Assembly: GCA_963281255.1 (NCBI GenBank)
Contig: OY725490.1
Coordinates: 3,224,001-3,288,000, forward strand
DNA: 64,000 nucleotides
From: Aphrocallistes beatrix
Lineage: Eukaryota; Porifera; Hexactinellida; Sceptrulophora; Aphrocallistidae
Direction of reading: 5' to 3'
The translations under genes were made by a program, and so were the position numbers. The notes below the pieces were generated by a model. It ran no database searches and was not told the DNA's origin. It worked only from the letters and a program-made list of their open reading frames with translations. This document shows, piece by piece, positions 33,539 through 44,431 of this stretch (its first letter is position 1; every line of letters begins with the position of its first letter).

Positions 33539-33748
33539 ATACATGCCAATTGTCTTTGACGGGACGTCCCGATTTTTTAGCTCCTTTTATGGGCTAATTT
33601 TCTCGAGTGTCTTGTTTTTAAATGAAATTTCCCCATTATGTCCCGATTTTTTAAGTCCATGTATACTAATATCTCTATTGCGTCCCGCCATGTCATGCGA
33701 AATTCAACGCCGTGTCCCGCTTTTATCATGGCTCAAGTTGGCATGTAT
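33539..33748. mobile_element. hAT-like MITE, 210 bp
   Basis: ATACATGCCAATTGTC at the left and AAGTTGGCATGTAT at the right are inverted. Flanks CTAAATTC and GTAAATTA agree at 6 of 8 bases. The interior repeats TGTCCCG/CGTCCCG. Confidence 0.55.
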
Positions 33749-33761
33749 GTAAATTATATTA

Positions 33762-33945
33762 CTGTCAGGGTCGCTTATTATGAACCCGCTTAATATGAAC
33801 ATTCGTTTATTATGAACTAACCTCCTGGTCCCACTTTCATTTCTTAGATAGGATTTGTATTGAATCAAGTTCGTTTAATATGAAGTATCTCTATTATGAA
33901 CATATTTTTTGGTCCCCTGGTGGTTCACAATAAGCGACCCTGACT
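33762..33945. mobile_element. pogo-like MITE, 184 bp
   Basis: CTGTCAGGGTCGCTTATTAT at the left matches, inverted, ACAATAAGCGACCCTGACTG at the right; TA flanks both ends. Internal TTATGAAC half-repeats resemble the GCTTAAT repeats of the 188-bp family. Confidence 0.65.
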
Positions 33946-34424
33946 GTATTTATTTAATTCTATTCAGTTCTACACTTTTGAAATACCATTTTAGAATCTT
34001 TAGCAATCTTATTACTCTCCCATGTGCTAACTTTTAAAAAAATTAAATATTTAAAGCTCAAATATCGATCTACAGCTATTGTTTTAACCTAAGGAAAAGA
34101 AAATCTCGGACTATAGTGGAATACAAATGTAATTGGGATATATATCTAGACTCTTATCATAATTTTGGGGTTTAGTTGTAACCTATAAATTTGTGTGAAG
34201 TCCAACCATATCACAGCTTCCTCCGCTGCTCCACTGTCCGGCACCACGGCCCCAGGTACCCACACTTGCGCCTATGTTTATATATCAAACAATCGAGTTA
34301 TAAGAGTATATGTCCTGATACGTAGATTCATAGCATTTGAAAATATTCCATTATTAATTTGATATCAGATTTATTAACATTTTTGTCAGTTTTAATTATT
34401 GCTTATCTTCCCTGTATACTTTAG

Positions 34425-34500
34425 AACACTTGAGAATTGAAGAGATCAGTCGTAAATTGAAAGTTGGAGACTTCGGAATTGCCCCCACTCTTGAAGACAG
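34425..34500 (+). CDS. SF1: SF1 exon 3, GC donor
   Basis: Encodes HLRIEEISRKLKVGDFGIAP and TLEDR, matching the human SF1 segment before the KH domain. The donor is GCAAGT instead of GTAAGT; phase and homology leave no GT alternative. Confidence 0.88.
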
Positions 34501-34992
34501 GCAAGTTTAATTAATGAAACCTTTTGTGCAGAGAATAGTGACATAAGGGTTTTTTAAAAATATTTCTATTAATTAAAATTTGACCTTTGCAGTTTACCTC
34601 CCCAGTTTGTTCATCCAGTGGCGTATCGGCCAATAGTAAATTCGTTGACGCTCGGGACGAAATCTTAAAGTACCGCTCCCTCTCCAAATGTCATATCGTT
34701 ATGTGAGCTTAATTTGTACCATGGCACAAATGGGTCAAAAATGGGTACGTCCTAGCGGTATTACCAAATAAATGTACCCTTCAAAGTTTGCCACGTGTAT
34801 CAAAGTTTTAATTTTAATCTTTCATGATATATTTGTTCAGTTTCCTCTTTTCTATGATTTTAATTATATTTTTAATATTGACTCAGTTCTTATTGTAAAT
34901 GAATAAGGATTCTTTACTATATTCGTACATTAAATTATTTGTGGAATATATTTTTGCTTGCGTTAATAAAATTGAGTGACTTATTCTATATA

Positions 34993-35180
34993 CAGTCGAC
35001 TCCGCTTAATATGGTCACATCGGTCAGAGGACATTTTGTCCTGATTAAGCGGAGAACCCTATTAACCGAAACTATTTTGTATTAGCTTCTATGTGTGAGA
35101 GCTATTCCGGTCCTGCCAAAAGTGGCCCTACTAAGCGGTTGACCCGATTAAACAGTGGCCCTATTAAGCGGAGTCGACTG
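34993..35180. mobile_element. pogo-like MITE, 188 bp, in SF1 intron 3
   Basis: Inverted ends CAGTCGACTCCGCTTAATAT and TTAAGCGGAGTCGACTG, flanked by TA. Same family as 13528-13715. Confidence 0.82.
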
Positions 35181-35245
35181 TATATACATACAGCAAAGAC
35201 TAAATATTTACTATACAATATTAAGTAAAATTATTTTACAAACAG

Positions 35246-35398
35246 ATCTCCATCTCCGGAGCCAGAATACGGGAGAGATGGGAAGAGGATAAACACACGC
35301 GAAACTCGCTCTAAGAAGAAGATGGAAGATGAGAGGCATAAACTTATTTTGGAGAATCAAATGATAAATCCTGACTACAAGGCACCAATGGACTACAG
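35246..35398 (+). CDS. SF1: SF1 exon 4
   Basis: Begins SPSPEPEYGRDGKRINTRE, the conserved Ser-Pro phosphorylation motif and helix-hairpin region, and ends with NPDYKAPMDYR. Donor GTACAT. Confidence 0.92.
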
Positions 35399-35888
35399 GT
35401 ACATGGTTCATTGACCTAGGAATAAATATTCCCAGCAAGGGTCTCACAAATTTACGTTTAAGTTCTTAGCATAGCAATAATATCTCTTGATACGATGTGA
35501 TATCCCTGATTGTCTTTATTGACTAATTCTATCATGAGCATAATACACTTGTAGAATCTAGGATTTGAATGCTAGTTATCTAGAATCTAGATTCTAGACT
35601 ACAAAATTCCAATTATTCCAAGCAATCTAAATTCTATGAATCGCAAAAATGAAATCATTTTTTTATGAACACAACTTTAACCAATGCGTTATCTAGTCCT
35701 AAGAATCGTGGATGAATTATAAATCAATCTACGAAAATGTTGCTTTCTAATTTCGAGTAATATTGTGATTTTAGTATTTTATTCAACAAAGGTTTTGAAC
35801 TGATTATTTAGAGCACAGGTCATACCCACCAATCAAGCTATGTAACATTGTAAACTATCCAGGAATTCATTTTGAGTTTATTGACTAG

Positions 35889-35978
35889 GCTGCCGCAACA
35901 GAGATACCAGGAGAGAGTGATGATTCCTACCGAGCTGCCTCCTAACACCAATTTCATTGGACTCATCATCGGACCGAG
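35889..35978 (+). CDS. SF1: SF1 exon 5, KH domain start
   Basis: Encodes VMIPTELPPNTNFIGLIIGP and R, the start of the KH fold and its GPRG loop. Acceptor TTGACTAG, donor GTGAGT. Confidence 0.92.
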
Positions 35979-37594
35979 GTGAGTAGAGCTTCTGTGTCTG
36001 TAATACAAATATATAGAACCACCGCAAACTGCCTATCTCAGTTAGCAATACGAGCGCATGCCATATTTGCTGTGTAGTGAAGAACATTGCTGTGTAAAGT
36101 GGGAATGAGGAGAGATTCTTTGAGGAATAATTATGGCTCAAAAAGCCCTAATTTCATTTTTGAAATTGATTATTTTAAAGTTTCAAAACAATTTCTGAAT
36201 CTCTGACCTATATTAATGCACTCTCGTACCAAAATTCCACAAAAGAAGTGCGCTATTGATTATACCAAAATTTAATGCAATTAAACAACATGATCAGAAA
36301 CATATATTATTTTACCCATTTACCTATTCTAACACCTCCATTCTAACTATACAGGATTAGATTGATGTAAACCTTCATCTGTTTTCTTCATTTTTGGCAT
36401 CAACTTGTATTATAAATTCGAAGGAAACTATTATTTTATCACAGCTCCTAAAATGAGAAGTTTTTCAGAACTACTTTTTGTCCAGTAGGAATATTATATC
36501 TTCATTGCTTATTTTAAGCTATTATTCATGTAAAACTAAAAACAAACAAACAAACAAGCTCGCCTCGTTCGCTTGAAATGGCTTCATAACTCTGTGATAC
36601 AGATTTTTGTCTGATTCTCTAACCATAGGCGTCAATTTTTGAAAAGTAATAAAAGACCTGAGGGATCGCCCCCCCAGGTTCTCCATCATCGACGCTATGC
36701 TCTAACAAAGTATACTTCAGTATCAGGGGTGCCGCTAGAAATTCCCCAACAGGGGGGGCTAAATTAGAGTGTCTTTTCTAAATTTCTTTCAATTCGTTTC
36801 CCGACGGGGCTGTAACCCCCTACCACCCCCTCCTCCCCCTGGCGCCACTCTGGTTAGTATACCAAAATCAGCTTTCTGCGCAATCAGATTTTAACACAGA
36901 GATACATTTAAAATACATACATATACGTGTATATATATATATTTGGTTTTAATAATCTAGATTTTGGAAATGAAGTCAAGTATTTGAGTTGTAGTATCTT
37001 TGAGAAAGAATTTAAAATATACTTCCATAAATACGTCATCGACATAAAGCATGCCTCCACTCGTCCCATGATAGAGCCAAGTGATGCGACTAGAGTGAGA
37101 ATGGGTTGTGGCTACCCTAGGCTCAGACGCAAAAGATATCAAATTTATTATTGATATTCTTTTTGTCAAAGACAATTGACATGTGTCTCCGTTAAGAACT
37201 GTCAGATAATTTATAATGAAGACTTAGTTAAGCGGAATAAGGAAGTAATTTCAAATTGATTTCTGTCTTATCCTCGTTATAACTCGTAAACTTAAATTCT
37301 AATTTTTATTGGTGTAGCTTCAGTAAGATGTTCGCCCCTCTAGCATGTACGGAGTACTATTTATGTCCGTCCGCACGATCCTGGTTTATTAGCTTATTTC
37401 ATGTTTTTGATTAATAAAATTGACTGTAAATTATAACCAAAACTTTTAATTTAATTTAATGACTCGAGCTGTAGATTTCTCTGTTAAATTTAGATCCGGC
37501 GAGTTTCTTGGAACTACACGGTTATTATTATTTCTGATTACCTATACTTTGTATTTTCAGCAAAGTATTTTTCTCTTCTTTAACTTTCTTTAAG
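35979..37594. other. SF1 intron 5
   Basis: No gene in it. It holds a probable hAT-like MITE at 36724-36852 (CAGGGGTGCCGC, inverted end GGCGCCACTCTG, flanks TTCAGTAT and GTTAGTAT) and (ACAA)n and (TA)n tracts at 36540 and 36927. Confidence 0.45.
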
Positions 37595-37625
37595 GGGAAA
37601 CTCTCTGAAAGAATTGGAGAAAAAG
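37595..37625 (+). CDS. SF1: SF1 exon 6, 31-bp microexon
   Basis: Encodes GNSLKELEKK and completes the GPRGN loop. Phase in and out agree with exons 5 and 7, so it is needed to keep the frame. Confidence 0.88.
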
Positions 37626-37964
37626 GTAGCTACTGACGGCAGATGTTAACTAACAACTTACTGACCATTTTAACTCTAGCTCTAGCTAACATTTTACAGA
37701 ATTTAGCTCAATTATTCGCCTCACTTACTCTATTCTCGAGCGTGATTCATTCTTCTGCAGAAGGACGAGTGGAAGTCTTCTCAACAATTAACTTCCTTTA
37801 GCTTCATCGTTTAGGTCTAGCTCTCAAGGCTAATTCACTTAACACTTTTCTTTAGGTTTAATTTTAGAATGCGTGCATGACATTTCACACATCGATTGTA
37901 TATGTTATGTTGTTGTTGTTGTTGTTGTTGTTTATATCTCCACATTGTTTATTTCTCTTAACAG

Positions 37965-38015
37965 ACCACCACAAAAATAATGATACGTGGAAAAGGTTCA
38001 AGCAAAGAAGGAAAG
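37965..38015 (+). CDS. SF1: SF1 exon 7, KH domain
   Basis: Encodes TTTKIMIRGKGSSKEGK, the KH variable-loop region. Acceptor TTAACAG, donor GTATTT. Confidence 0.92.
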
Positions 38016-38155
38016 GTATTTATACTTAACTTGTACTGAACAACCAAATAGCATCCAAATTTCATAAATTTATTCACTGGCAATAAATTAGTTGCAAAGA
38101 AAATATCGATTTTAACATAATTTTCTATTGATATGTAGTTGGGTTTGCCTAATAA

Positions 38156-38317
38156 TATGAAAATACTTATACAGCGATCATCGGTATCACCGATTATCTG
38201 CGGATTTTACTGATTATGTAATTGTAAAAACCCGGTGACCAAAAATCCTCACCGATTATCATTGCGGTCACCATTGGAAAGTTTTTTTTTGACGATTGCT
38301 GTATAAGTATTTTCATA
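38156..38317. mobile_element. Palindromic MITE, 162 bp, in SF1 intron 7
   Basis: TATGAAAATACTTATACAGC at the left is mirrored exactly by GCTGTATAAGTATTTTCATA at the right. The interior repeats CACCGATTATC and GGTGAC in inverted order. Confidence 0.65.
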
Positions 38318-38565
38318 ATAAACGTATAATGATACCATTTACATGATATTTACTTTCTAATATAATTTATTACTAGACTAACATATTTTCTTATAACCCT
38401 TATACTATATGATAGAATATACTAGTAATATAATTTTCAACGTTTCAGACATATTGTTAATAGATAATTCTTCATTGCAGATAGAATATGGACTTAGACT
38501 AGATATCACGAGTCACCGGCGGATCTCAGTGCTAGATAATGCATGTAAATTTCAATGTTATTTAG

Positions 38566-38664
38566 TTGGGGAAAGATGGACAGCCAATGCCTGGAGAAGA
38601 TGAACCATTGCATGCACTCGTGAGCGGGAATGACCTTTCAAACGTATCTAAAGCAGTTAAAATA
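38566..38664 (+). CDS. SF1: SF1 exon 8, KH domain end
   Basis: Encodes LGKDGQPMPGEDEPLHALVS and ends with NVSKAVKI. Acceptor TTTAG, donor GTAAGT. Confidence 0.92.
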
Positions 38665-38737
38665 GTAAGTCCTGTACCACGATTAATCGCTTGATTCGGG
38701 TTTATTCTAAGTCTCCGAATTAAATCATCCCGGATAG

Positions 38738-38856
38738 ATTCGAGACATAATCGAAGATGCGATTAAGAATCCTGGAAACGACAACGAACTGAAGAAAACA
38801 CAACTTACAGAGCTAGCGAAACTAAACGGAACTCTCAAATTTGAAGATATGATCAA
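38738..38856 (+). CDS. SF1: SF1 exon 9, QUA2 helix
   Basis: Encodes IRDIIEDAIKNPGNDNELKK and QLTELAKLNGTLKFEDMIK. QUA2 packs on the KH domain to read the branch-point sequence. Confidence 0.92.
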
Positions 38857-38947
38857 GTAAGTAAAACTATTTCTATGGATTCGTTATTAAGGAAGTTAAA
38901 TCTTTAGATAAGATTTGGTGTTCGATGGCTCTATTTATACTTATTAG

Positions 38948-39113
38948 GTGTCGCAACTGTGGCTCTATAGACCATAGTACGTGGGATTGTCGTGAACAGA
39001 AGAACGTAACTGCGAACATCCGCTGCTCCAATTGCGGAGGGATGGGACACATCTCTATCGATTGTAAAGCTACAGCATTCACTCCACAGCCTCTCAGTAA
39101 TATTGACCAGGAG
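38948..39113 (+). CDS. SF1: SF1 exon 10, two CCHC zinc knuckles
   Basis: CRNCGSIDHSTWDC and CSNCGGMGHISIDC both fit CX2CX4HX4C. As I recall, human SF1 has one knuckle and yeast BBP two, so the two-knuckle state here looks ancestral. Donor GTAAGC. Confidence 0.92.
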
Positions 39114-39339
39114 GTAAGCAGTGTTTAGAAAATGCTTCTTTGAATCAATCCGAATTACTCATCTGAAACCTGATGAATTGGTTCATCATTATCCCTTGAA
39201 AGCATTTGGGATTTTTCTATTTATAGTAGTAACCCCAAACTTGTATGGCTTCCCCAATGAAAATGGCTTAAACCGGAAATGACGCAACACATTCCTGTGG
39301 CAAGGTGGGTTATGTATTGGTTTCTAGCTAACATGTGTT

Positions 39340-39575
39340 GTAACATCTGTTATATCATGTGTTATAACACATGTTACAACACATGTTACAACACATGTTA
39401 TAACACATGTTATAACACATGTTATAACACGTGTTATAACACGTGTTATAACACATGTTATAACACATGTTATAACACATGTTATAACACATGTTATAAC
39501 ACATGTTATAACACATGTTACAACACATGTTATAACACATGTTACAACACATGTTATAACACATGTGTTGTAACA
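39340..39575. repeat. Minisatellite, 12-bp unit (ATAACACATGTT)n
   Basis: About 18 tandem units with few variants (CACGTG or TTACAAC in some). The unit is nearly self-complementary and both edges carry CATGTGTTGTAAC. It lies in SF1 intron 10. Frames through it give CYNT repeats and are not genes. Confidence 0.9.
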
Positions 39576-40194
39576 CGTTCATTTACTTTTCTAGGGGGGG
39601 CACTTAAATGATGTATTCAGAAATGCAGTGCGAATAAATAACAATACTAACTTGACAATTGAATAACATCTAAACAGGACGGAATACTACAAGTAGATGT
39701 ATAATATGAAGAATGTTAATTGCCCCTAGTTGTCATGTATGTATATTATGGCGTGTATACCAAATTGTTGAATTACCATCCGTTGCTAGGAGAACGAGAA
39801 TGTAGACCTAAAATATCAAAGGGATTACATCCGAACGTATTTTAATTGGCAAATCAAATATTTTAAGAAATTTTGTGTAAGCGATTGGAATATGACTACA
39901 TTGTGCATTATGAAGTATATGGTGTGAGTTGTAACAGGATTAAAATGATTTTCAATCACAAATACAGTAGTTCCTTTGATTGTATGCATTGTAAATTTAG
40001 TCACCACTGTTTAGATCCCGATGCATTTGTATTATAAAATAATCGAATTTCATTGGTCAGCCCAATTTGTCACCAATCTCGGCGAGGTGTGTCAATCAAC
40101 TTGCACAAACAAAAAACCAAAAAAACCATTGAGTTTTAATATATAAGATTGATTAGTTAACTAATATGATTTTGTTAACAACTATCTCCTCTAG

Positions 40195-40518
40195 TACCAA
40201 TCATTCCGCGCCCAGGTAGACCAGGACATAGGTCTACAGAACCAAACACCTGTCGACCCATCTCTCCCTCCACAGTCTACAGATTCCCCCGATGCCTACG
40301 CACCCCCGTCCCAGACAGGAGAAGAGAGGAGAGAGTTCGGAGGGGCGAGAGAACGAGGCAGAGGGATGCGATGGCATCGGGGGCGTGGGAGGGGCGGACC
40401 GGGTAGAGGGGACCACGGGGGATATAGACCTGTGCCTTATGGGTATACTGGGGGATACGAGGAGGCCAGTCACCGCCCCTCCGGCCCCCACTCAGCCGTA
40501 CCTCCCCCCAACTCTATC
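40195..40518 (+). CDS. SF1: SF1 exon 11, RGG-like region
   Basis: An open, GC-richer exon of 108 codons bounded by CTAG and GTAAGT. A Pro/Gln part is followed by an Arg/Gly-rich part (GRGMRWHRGRGRGGPGRG). Identity as SF1 rests on strand, phase and the Pro/Gly-rich composition of SF1 C termini. Confidence 0.8.
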
Positions 40519-40570
40519 GTAAGTTCGACTCGGATACAGAGATAAGCCATGTGATTCATTCAAAATAGAG

Positions 40571-40802
40571 CTAAGTTGACTAATTCATTGAAATTTGATG
40601 AAGAATTATGAATTATTAAATTAATGAATTATTCAAAATCTCAAACATTAGTGCAGATTCTATGCCCAAAAGTGGTTAAAAGGTTGCTCATGTTATATAC
40701 CAACATTGCTCAGTCCCTAAGCGAAATATCAAATATTTTTTTCATTATTTTAGTTTCAAATTTTGAGTAATTCATTGATAATTCATGAATTAGTCAACTT
40801 AG
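40571..40802. mobile_element. hAT-like MITE, 232 bp, perfect 8-bp duplication
   Basis: Ends CTAAGTTGACTAATTCAT and ATGAATTAGTCAACTTAG are exact inverted copies, flanked by AAATAGAG at 40563-40570 and 40803-40810. A relative is at 51859-52062. It lies in SF1 intron 11. Confidence 0.8.
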
Positions 40803-41011
40803 AAATAGAGTGATTTGGAATATTGCTCGTTATAACGAAGCCCTTGGAACATTTTATTTTATCATAAGCAGAGTTTCGTTAGAACTTGACTTGACTTAAT
40901 AATGCTACAACCGGGCCCCAAACAATTTCGTTGTCACCAACTAAGTTCTAACTCAAGTCTCTTTAATTTCTTCAGAATGTGACAACTATGTTATAACCTG
41001 TAATTGTTTAG

Positions 41012-41096
41012 ACATCCCAAGACAATCCAGGCGGATTAACTTTGTATGATGCTAGCACACAGCCAAGAAAGAGAGAATGGGAAGATCAGGGATACG
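41012..41096 (+). CDS. SF1: SF1 exon 12
   Basis: Encodes TSQDNPGGLTLYDAS and TQPRKREWEDQGYG; phase 0 in and 1 out fits its neighbours. Acceptor TTTAG, donor GTAAGA. Confidence 0.75.
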
Positions 41097-41365
41097 GTAA
41101 GACACATCCTCCCAATCAAGTTGTTCTGAAGTTAGATATTTCAATGCAATCCCGAATGCGTATGTTAAAGTGCGTGGTTAAAACAATCTATAAAATTATT
41201 CTTTTACTGGTGCCCAAGTGTTCACTGCTGATTGAGTGTCTTTAATTCAGGCCAATCATTTTTAACAGATTGTACTTTTATCCATTTTCAAATTTATTTT
41301 GGTGGAAAAACCAGTTTTTTAATTGGTGTAGAAATCATGCACAAAACAGTCTCAATGATTTAAGG

Positions 41366-41507
41366 CAGTGGTTCCCAACCTGGGTCCCATGGATCCCTTA
41401 GGGGTCCGCAGGATTCGAAATTTTGTATTACGGGTAATATGAAGAGGTCCATAGGATATAGGAAAATGCTATAGGGAATCCATAGCCAAAAAGGTTAAAA
41501 ACCGCTG
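41366..41507. mobile_element. hAT-like MITE, 142 bp
   Basis: CAGTGGTTCCCAACCTGGG at the left, TTAAAAACCGCTG at the right. Flanks ATTTAAGG (41358-41365) and ATCTAAGG (41508-41515) match at 7 of 8 bases. Related relics occur at 13346 and 17188. In SF1 intron 12. Confidence 0.75.
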
Positions 41508-41589
41508 ATCTAAGGTCTTAAGATGATAGTTTCTGCGAATGAATTAAATATATAGAACCAGCATTGTAGTATTCCGTTGTGATTTCTAG

Positions 41590-41781
41590 CATCCTACGGA
41601 CATCCAAGCTACAGACCTGACTGGCAGGCAGGAAGGGACGGCTATCACAACCAGTCCCACTACCCAGGAGCTGACACAACGCGTCCACCTTACCAGGACA
41701 ACAGCTACCCCGCCTACCAACCCCCACCCCCTGGACACCAGCCCGGGAATGAGCAGAGCAATTACTCCGCAGCTTATCAGA
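41590..41781 (+). CDS. SF1: SF1 exon 13, Pro/Tyr/Gln-rich
   Basis: Encodes a low-complexity tail segment (HPSYRPDWQAGRDGYHNQ, AYQPPPPGHQPG). It starts after TTTCTAG and ends before GTAAGT at phase 1. Confidence 0.8.
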
Positions 41782-42020
41782 GTAAGTCCTAGGATTAATT
41801 CTCTATGTGCAGATTCATGATAGTTTGTTAATTAATATAAAAACAGCAAAGTTTAAATATATTAATATACAACTGTCTAGGCAAATAGCAGGAAAATATG
41901 GTACAACATTATCAAAGCAATCTATTTGGAGGGTTAATTTACAGAATAAAAATAATTATATCTACATCTAGATAGTATTTAAATAATAATAGGGAGTTAT
42001 ATCAATGCCCAAGTGGGCGA

Positions 42021-43220
42021 CTAATATACTTGAAAATAGTCAGAATCAGATTCAGAAAGGACGATAATACGCTGTTTGTTATCAATAGCAACGCCTTGAG
42101 GAAAAAATAGGAATCCTTCTCCGAGAGTAGTTATGTATTCTCCAAAAGGGTTGAATACCTTCAAACAATTTTTAAACTCATCACTGATTATGAAATTACC
42201 TCTCTTGTCTACTGCGAAGTAGAAAGATTGAGTTATGGTATATTCTTTGAAGGCAACGGATTGAAGGAATGTATGCTCTGTACTGAATACATGAACTTTA
42301 TGATCAACTTGAGTTAGAATGAATATCTGGTTGTTGAGTATTTTGATGTCTTCTGGATAATGAAGAGTGTTTCCGAATGTCTTCACGAATAATAAATCTT
42401 CATTCAATATTACAACACTGTCACTCAGAGTATTACAGACATAGACGTATCCATTGTGTGCACACAAATTAGTTGGATAGTTTAGTTTAAAAGCTTTGTT
42501 AGAATTTGTTCTCCTTACGAGCTCCCCAGTTTTGAGAAATTTCATAACACTATGAGCAACAACGTCAGTAACAAATAAGAATTTTTTGGTTACACTAATA
42601 CCGTAAGGTGCTTGACACTCACTTCTCCCGAATCTTCTAATGAAATCTCCATCTTGGGAAAAAATGAATATTAAATGCTTCATCTTATCCGCTACAAACA
42701 CTTCATTCGTTATTCCATCAATACATATACCACGAGGTTGATGAACCTCTCTTTCACCCGTCCCTTTCTTCCCCCTCATGACAAGAGGTGCTTCTCTCTT
42801 ACTGTATCTGATTGCTTCTGTTTCTCTCAAATAAATATGTCTAACGCATTTTGAAAACTCTTCCAAATCAGTTACAAACTTGAAATCAGAAACAGGTTTA
42901 AGATCAGTTTTCTTTTTCTTTAACTCCGAAATCCTTTCATCCCACATTTTCATTCCTTCTTCTTTCTTAACAGCAGTCAGGTTTTCAGTCAGTACATCGC
43001 TTGTAGCTTTTCTGACTACCTCCAGCTGTTCTATCGCTTTACCCAAGTCCCTATGCTCCTGAGAGAGTTCTCTCATCTTCTCCACTCTCTCTACAAGATC
43101 ACCTCTCTGTCTGTCGAGGAGAGAGTGGTAGAGAGAGAACTTCTCTTCTATCTCTCTTAACAGAACATCAAACCGCTCTACTCCTACCAATACCACTCCT
43201 GTACCTTCACGCGTTGCCAT
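42021..43220 (-). CDS. Coiled-coil NHL-repeat protein (399 aa)
   Basis: Residues about 15-115 form a coiled coil (LVERVEKMRELSQEHRDLGK); residues about 150-399 hold about five NHL-type blades, each with a hydrophobic-VxD/N pattern (GICIDGITNEVFVADKMKH, FIRRFGRSECQAPYGISV, FFPQGVAIDNKQRIIVLSES). NHL repeats form a beta-propeller that binds RNA or protein. The layout equals the C-terminal half of TRIM-NHL proteins without RING and B-boxes. It is intronless, ends in TAG, and lies on the opposite strand inside SF1 intron 13. A paralogue is at 62650. Function unknown. Confidence 0.85.
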   Translation of the reverse strand: MATREGTGVVLVGVERFDVLLREIEEKFSLYHSLLDRQRGDLVERVEKMRELSQEHRDLGKAIEQLEVVRKATSDVLTENLTAVKKEEGMKMWDERISELKKKKTDLKPVSDFKFVTDLEEFSKCVRHIYLRETEAIRYSKREAPLVMRGKKGTGEREVHQPRGICIDGITNEVFVADKMKHLIFIFSQDGDFIRRFGRSECQAPYGISVTKKFLFVTDVVAHSVMKFLKTGELVRRTNSNKAFKLNYPTNLCAHNGYVYVCNTLSDSVVILNEDLLFVKTFGNTLHYPEDIKILNNQIFILTQVDHKVHVFSTEHTFLQSVAFKEYTITQSFYFAVDKRGNFIISDEFKNCLKVFNPFGEYITTLGEGFLFFPQGVAIDNKQRIIVLSESDSDYFQVY

Positions 43221-43296
43221 GTCCGTATGCTATATGTATGTTACAGTTAAAACATCTAATCAGTTATGATATATAATACCTGAATATTGCAGGCAT

Positions 43297-44045
43297 TTTA
43301 AAGCACAATAGAGCTTAGGAATTATCAGCATGTATAAATATGGTGTCAAAGTACCCATATCCGTTGTTAAAATTTAGTCAATAGCTAGACATTCAAATGT
43401 AATTCCATTTGATAGCGAATATACTACTTCCTATTAAGCGATAATATAATTTCGACGTCTAAATTCAATGGTTTACGAGTTATTAGGAAATTTATCATAT
43501 TGGTCACATTTGGTAATTTGTCGAATATCTCGTAAACCATTGAATTTAGACGTCGAAATTATATTATCGCTTAATAGGAAGTAGTATATTCGCTATCAAA
43601 TGGATTTAAATGTCTAGCTCTTGCGGTTTTCAAGATATGACCCCAACTGACCAAAACACGTTTCCATAGCAACACTGGAATGTAGCGACATTCTATGAAA
43701 AGATTCTAAATTTTTCGTATTAAAACCCATTCACATCTCAGTTCTATGCGAAAAACTTTATAATAAACACTTAGAAGTGCCCTTAAACGACCTCTGAAAA
43801 TCACCAAATTTGTCACAAATATAACCTATTGCGCAACCATATGGTGACTAATCTAAATTTTAACAACGGATATGGGTACTTTGACACCATATTTATATAT
43901 GCTGATAATTCCTAAGCTCTATTGTGCTTCGTTAATGATTTAAGGCAGCTCATGTATTAGTTCAACCATCTTCTACCGCATCCCTAGTCCCAAATCCGCA
44001 AGTTACTGTGAGGCCTTATATACAGTAGGCTATGATTTGACATAT
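43297..44045. mobile_element. CCATAGCC-family palindromic element, left end lost
   Basis: An inverted repeat around about 43500 (ATTATATTATCGCTTAATAG and its mirror). Its right end carries CATCCCTAG, AAGTTACTGTGAGGCC and TACAGTAGGCTATG as in the copies at 9794 and 10936. No CCATAGCC was found at the left. It lies just upstream of the NHL gene. Confidence 0.65.
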
Positions 44046-44431
44046 AATTTTAAAATTATTGGTTATATTCCCAAATATTTTCTATATAATAAATATTAAA
44101 TCCTTAAAATAAGAATGAAGTTAATATTAAATTAATAACACAGTGGATTTGAGTTAAAGTACCTCGGGGATCAGGGATTGAAGGCATAGGGACCTTCCAA
44201 CCCCTGTTCGCTGGTAAGATCCATTAACATTGGTAATATCCATTAACATTTAACATTGTTCCAAGACTGCCTGATTAACCGCGCCCAACATAATAATGCT
44301 AATCAATTAAGCACAGTAATGATAGGACGATAAAATATAAGGTATATAACTAAAATACTCATACTGGCCATGTTCTAGTTAGTTAGGAACATAAAACATA
44401 TAAACGCAAAGCATAACATTGGTTCTGCATA

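Noticed and set aside
39279..39611. Open frames of CYNT or YNMC repeats
   Set aside because: They are the translation of the 12-bp minisatellite.
40234..40522. Pro/Ser-rich and Gly-rich frames overlapping SF1 exon 11
   Set aside because: Shadows of a GC-rich low-complexity exon; the SF1 frame alone joins in phase.
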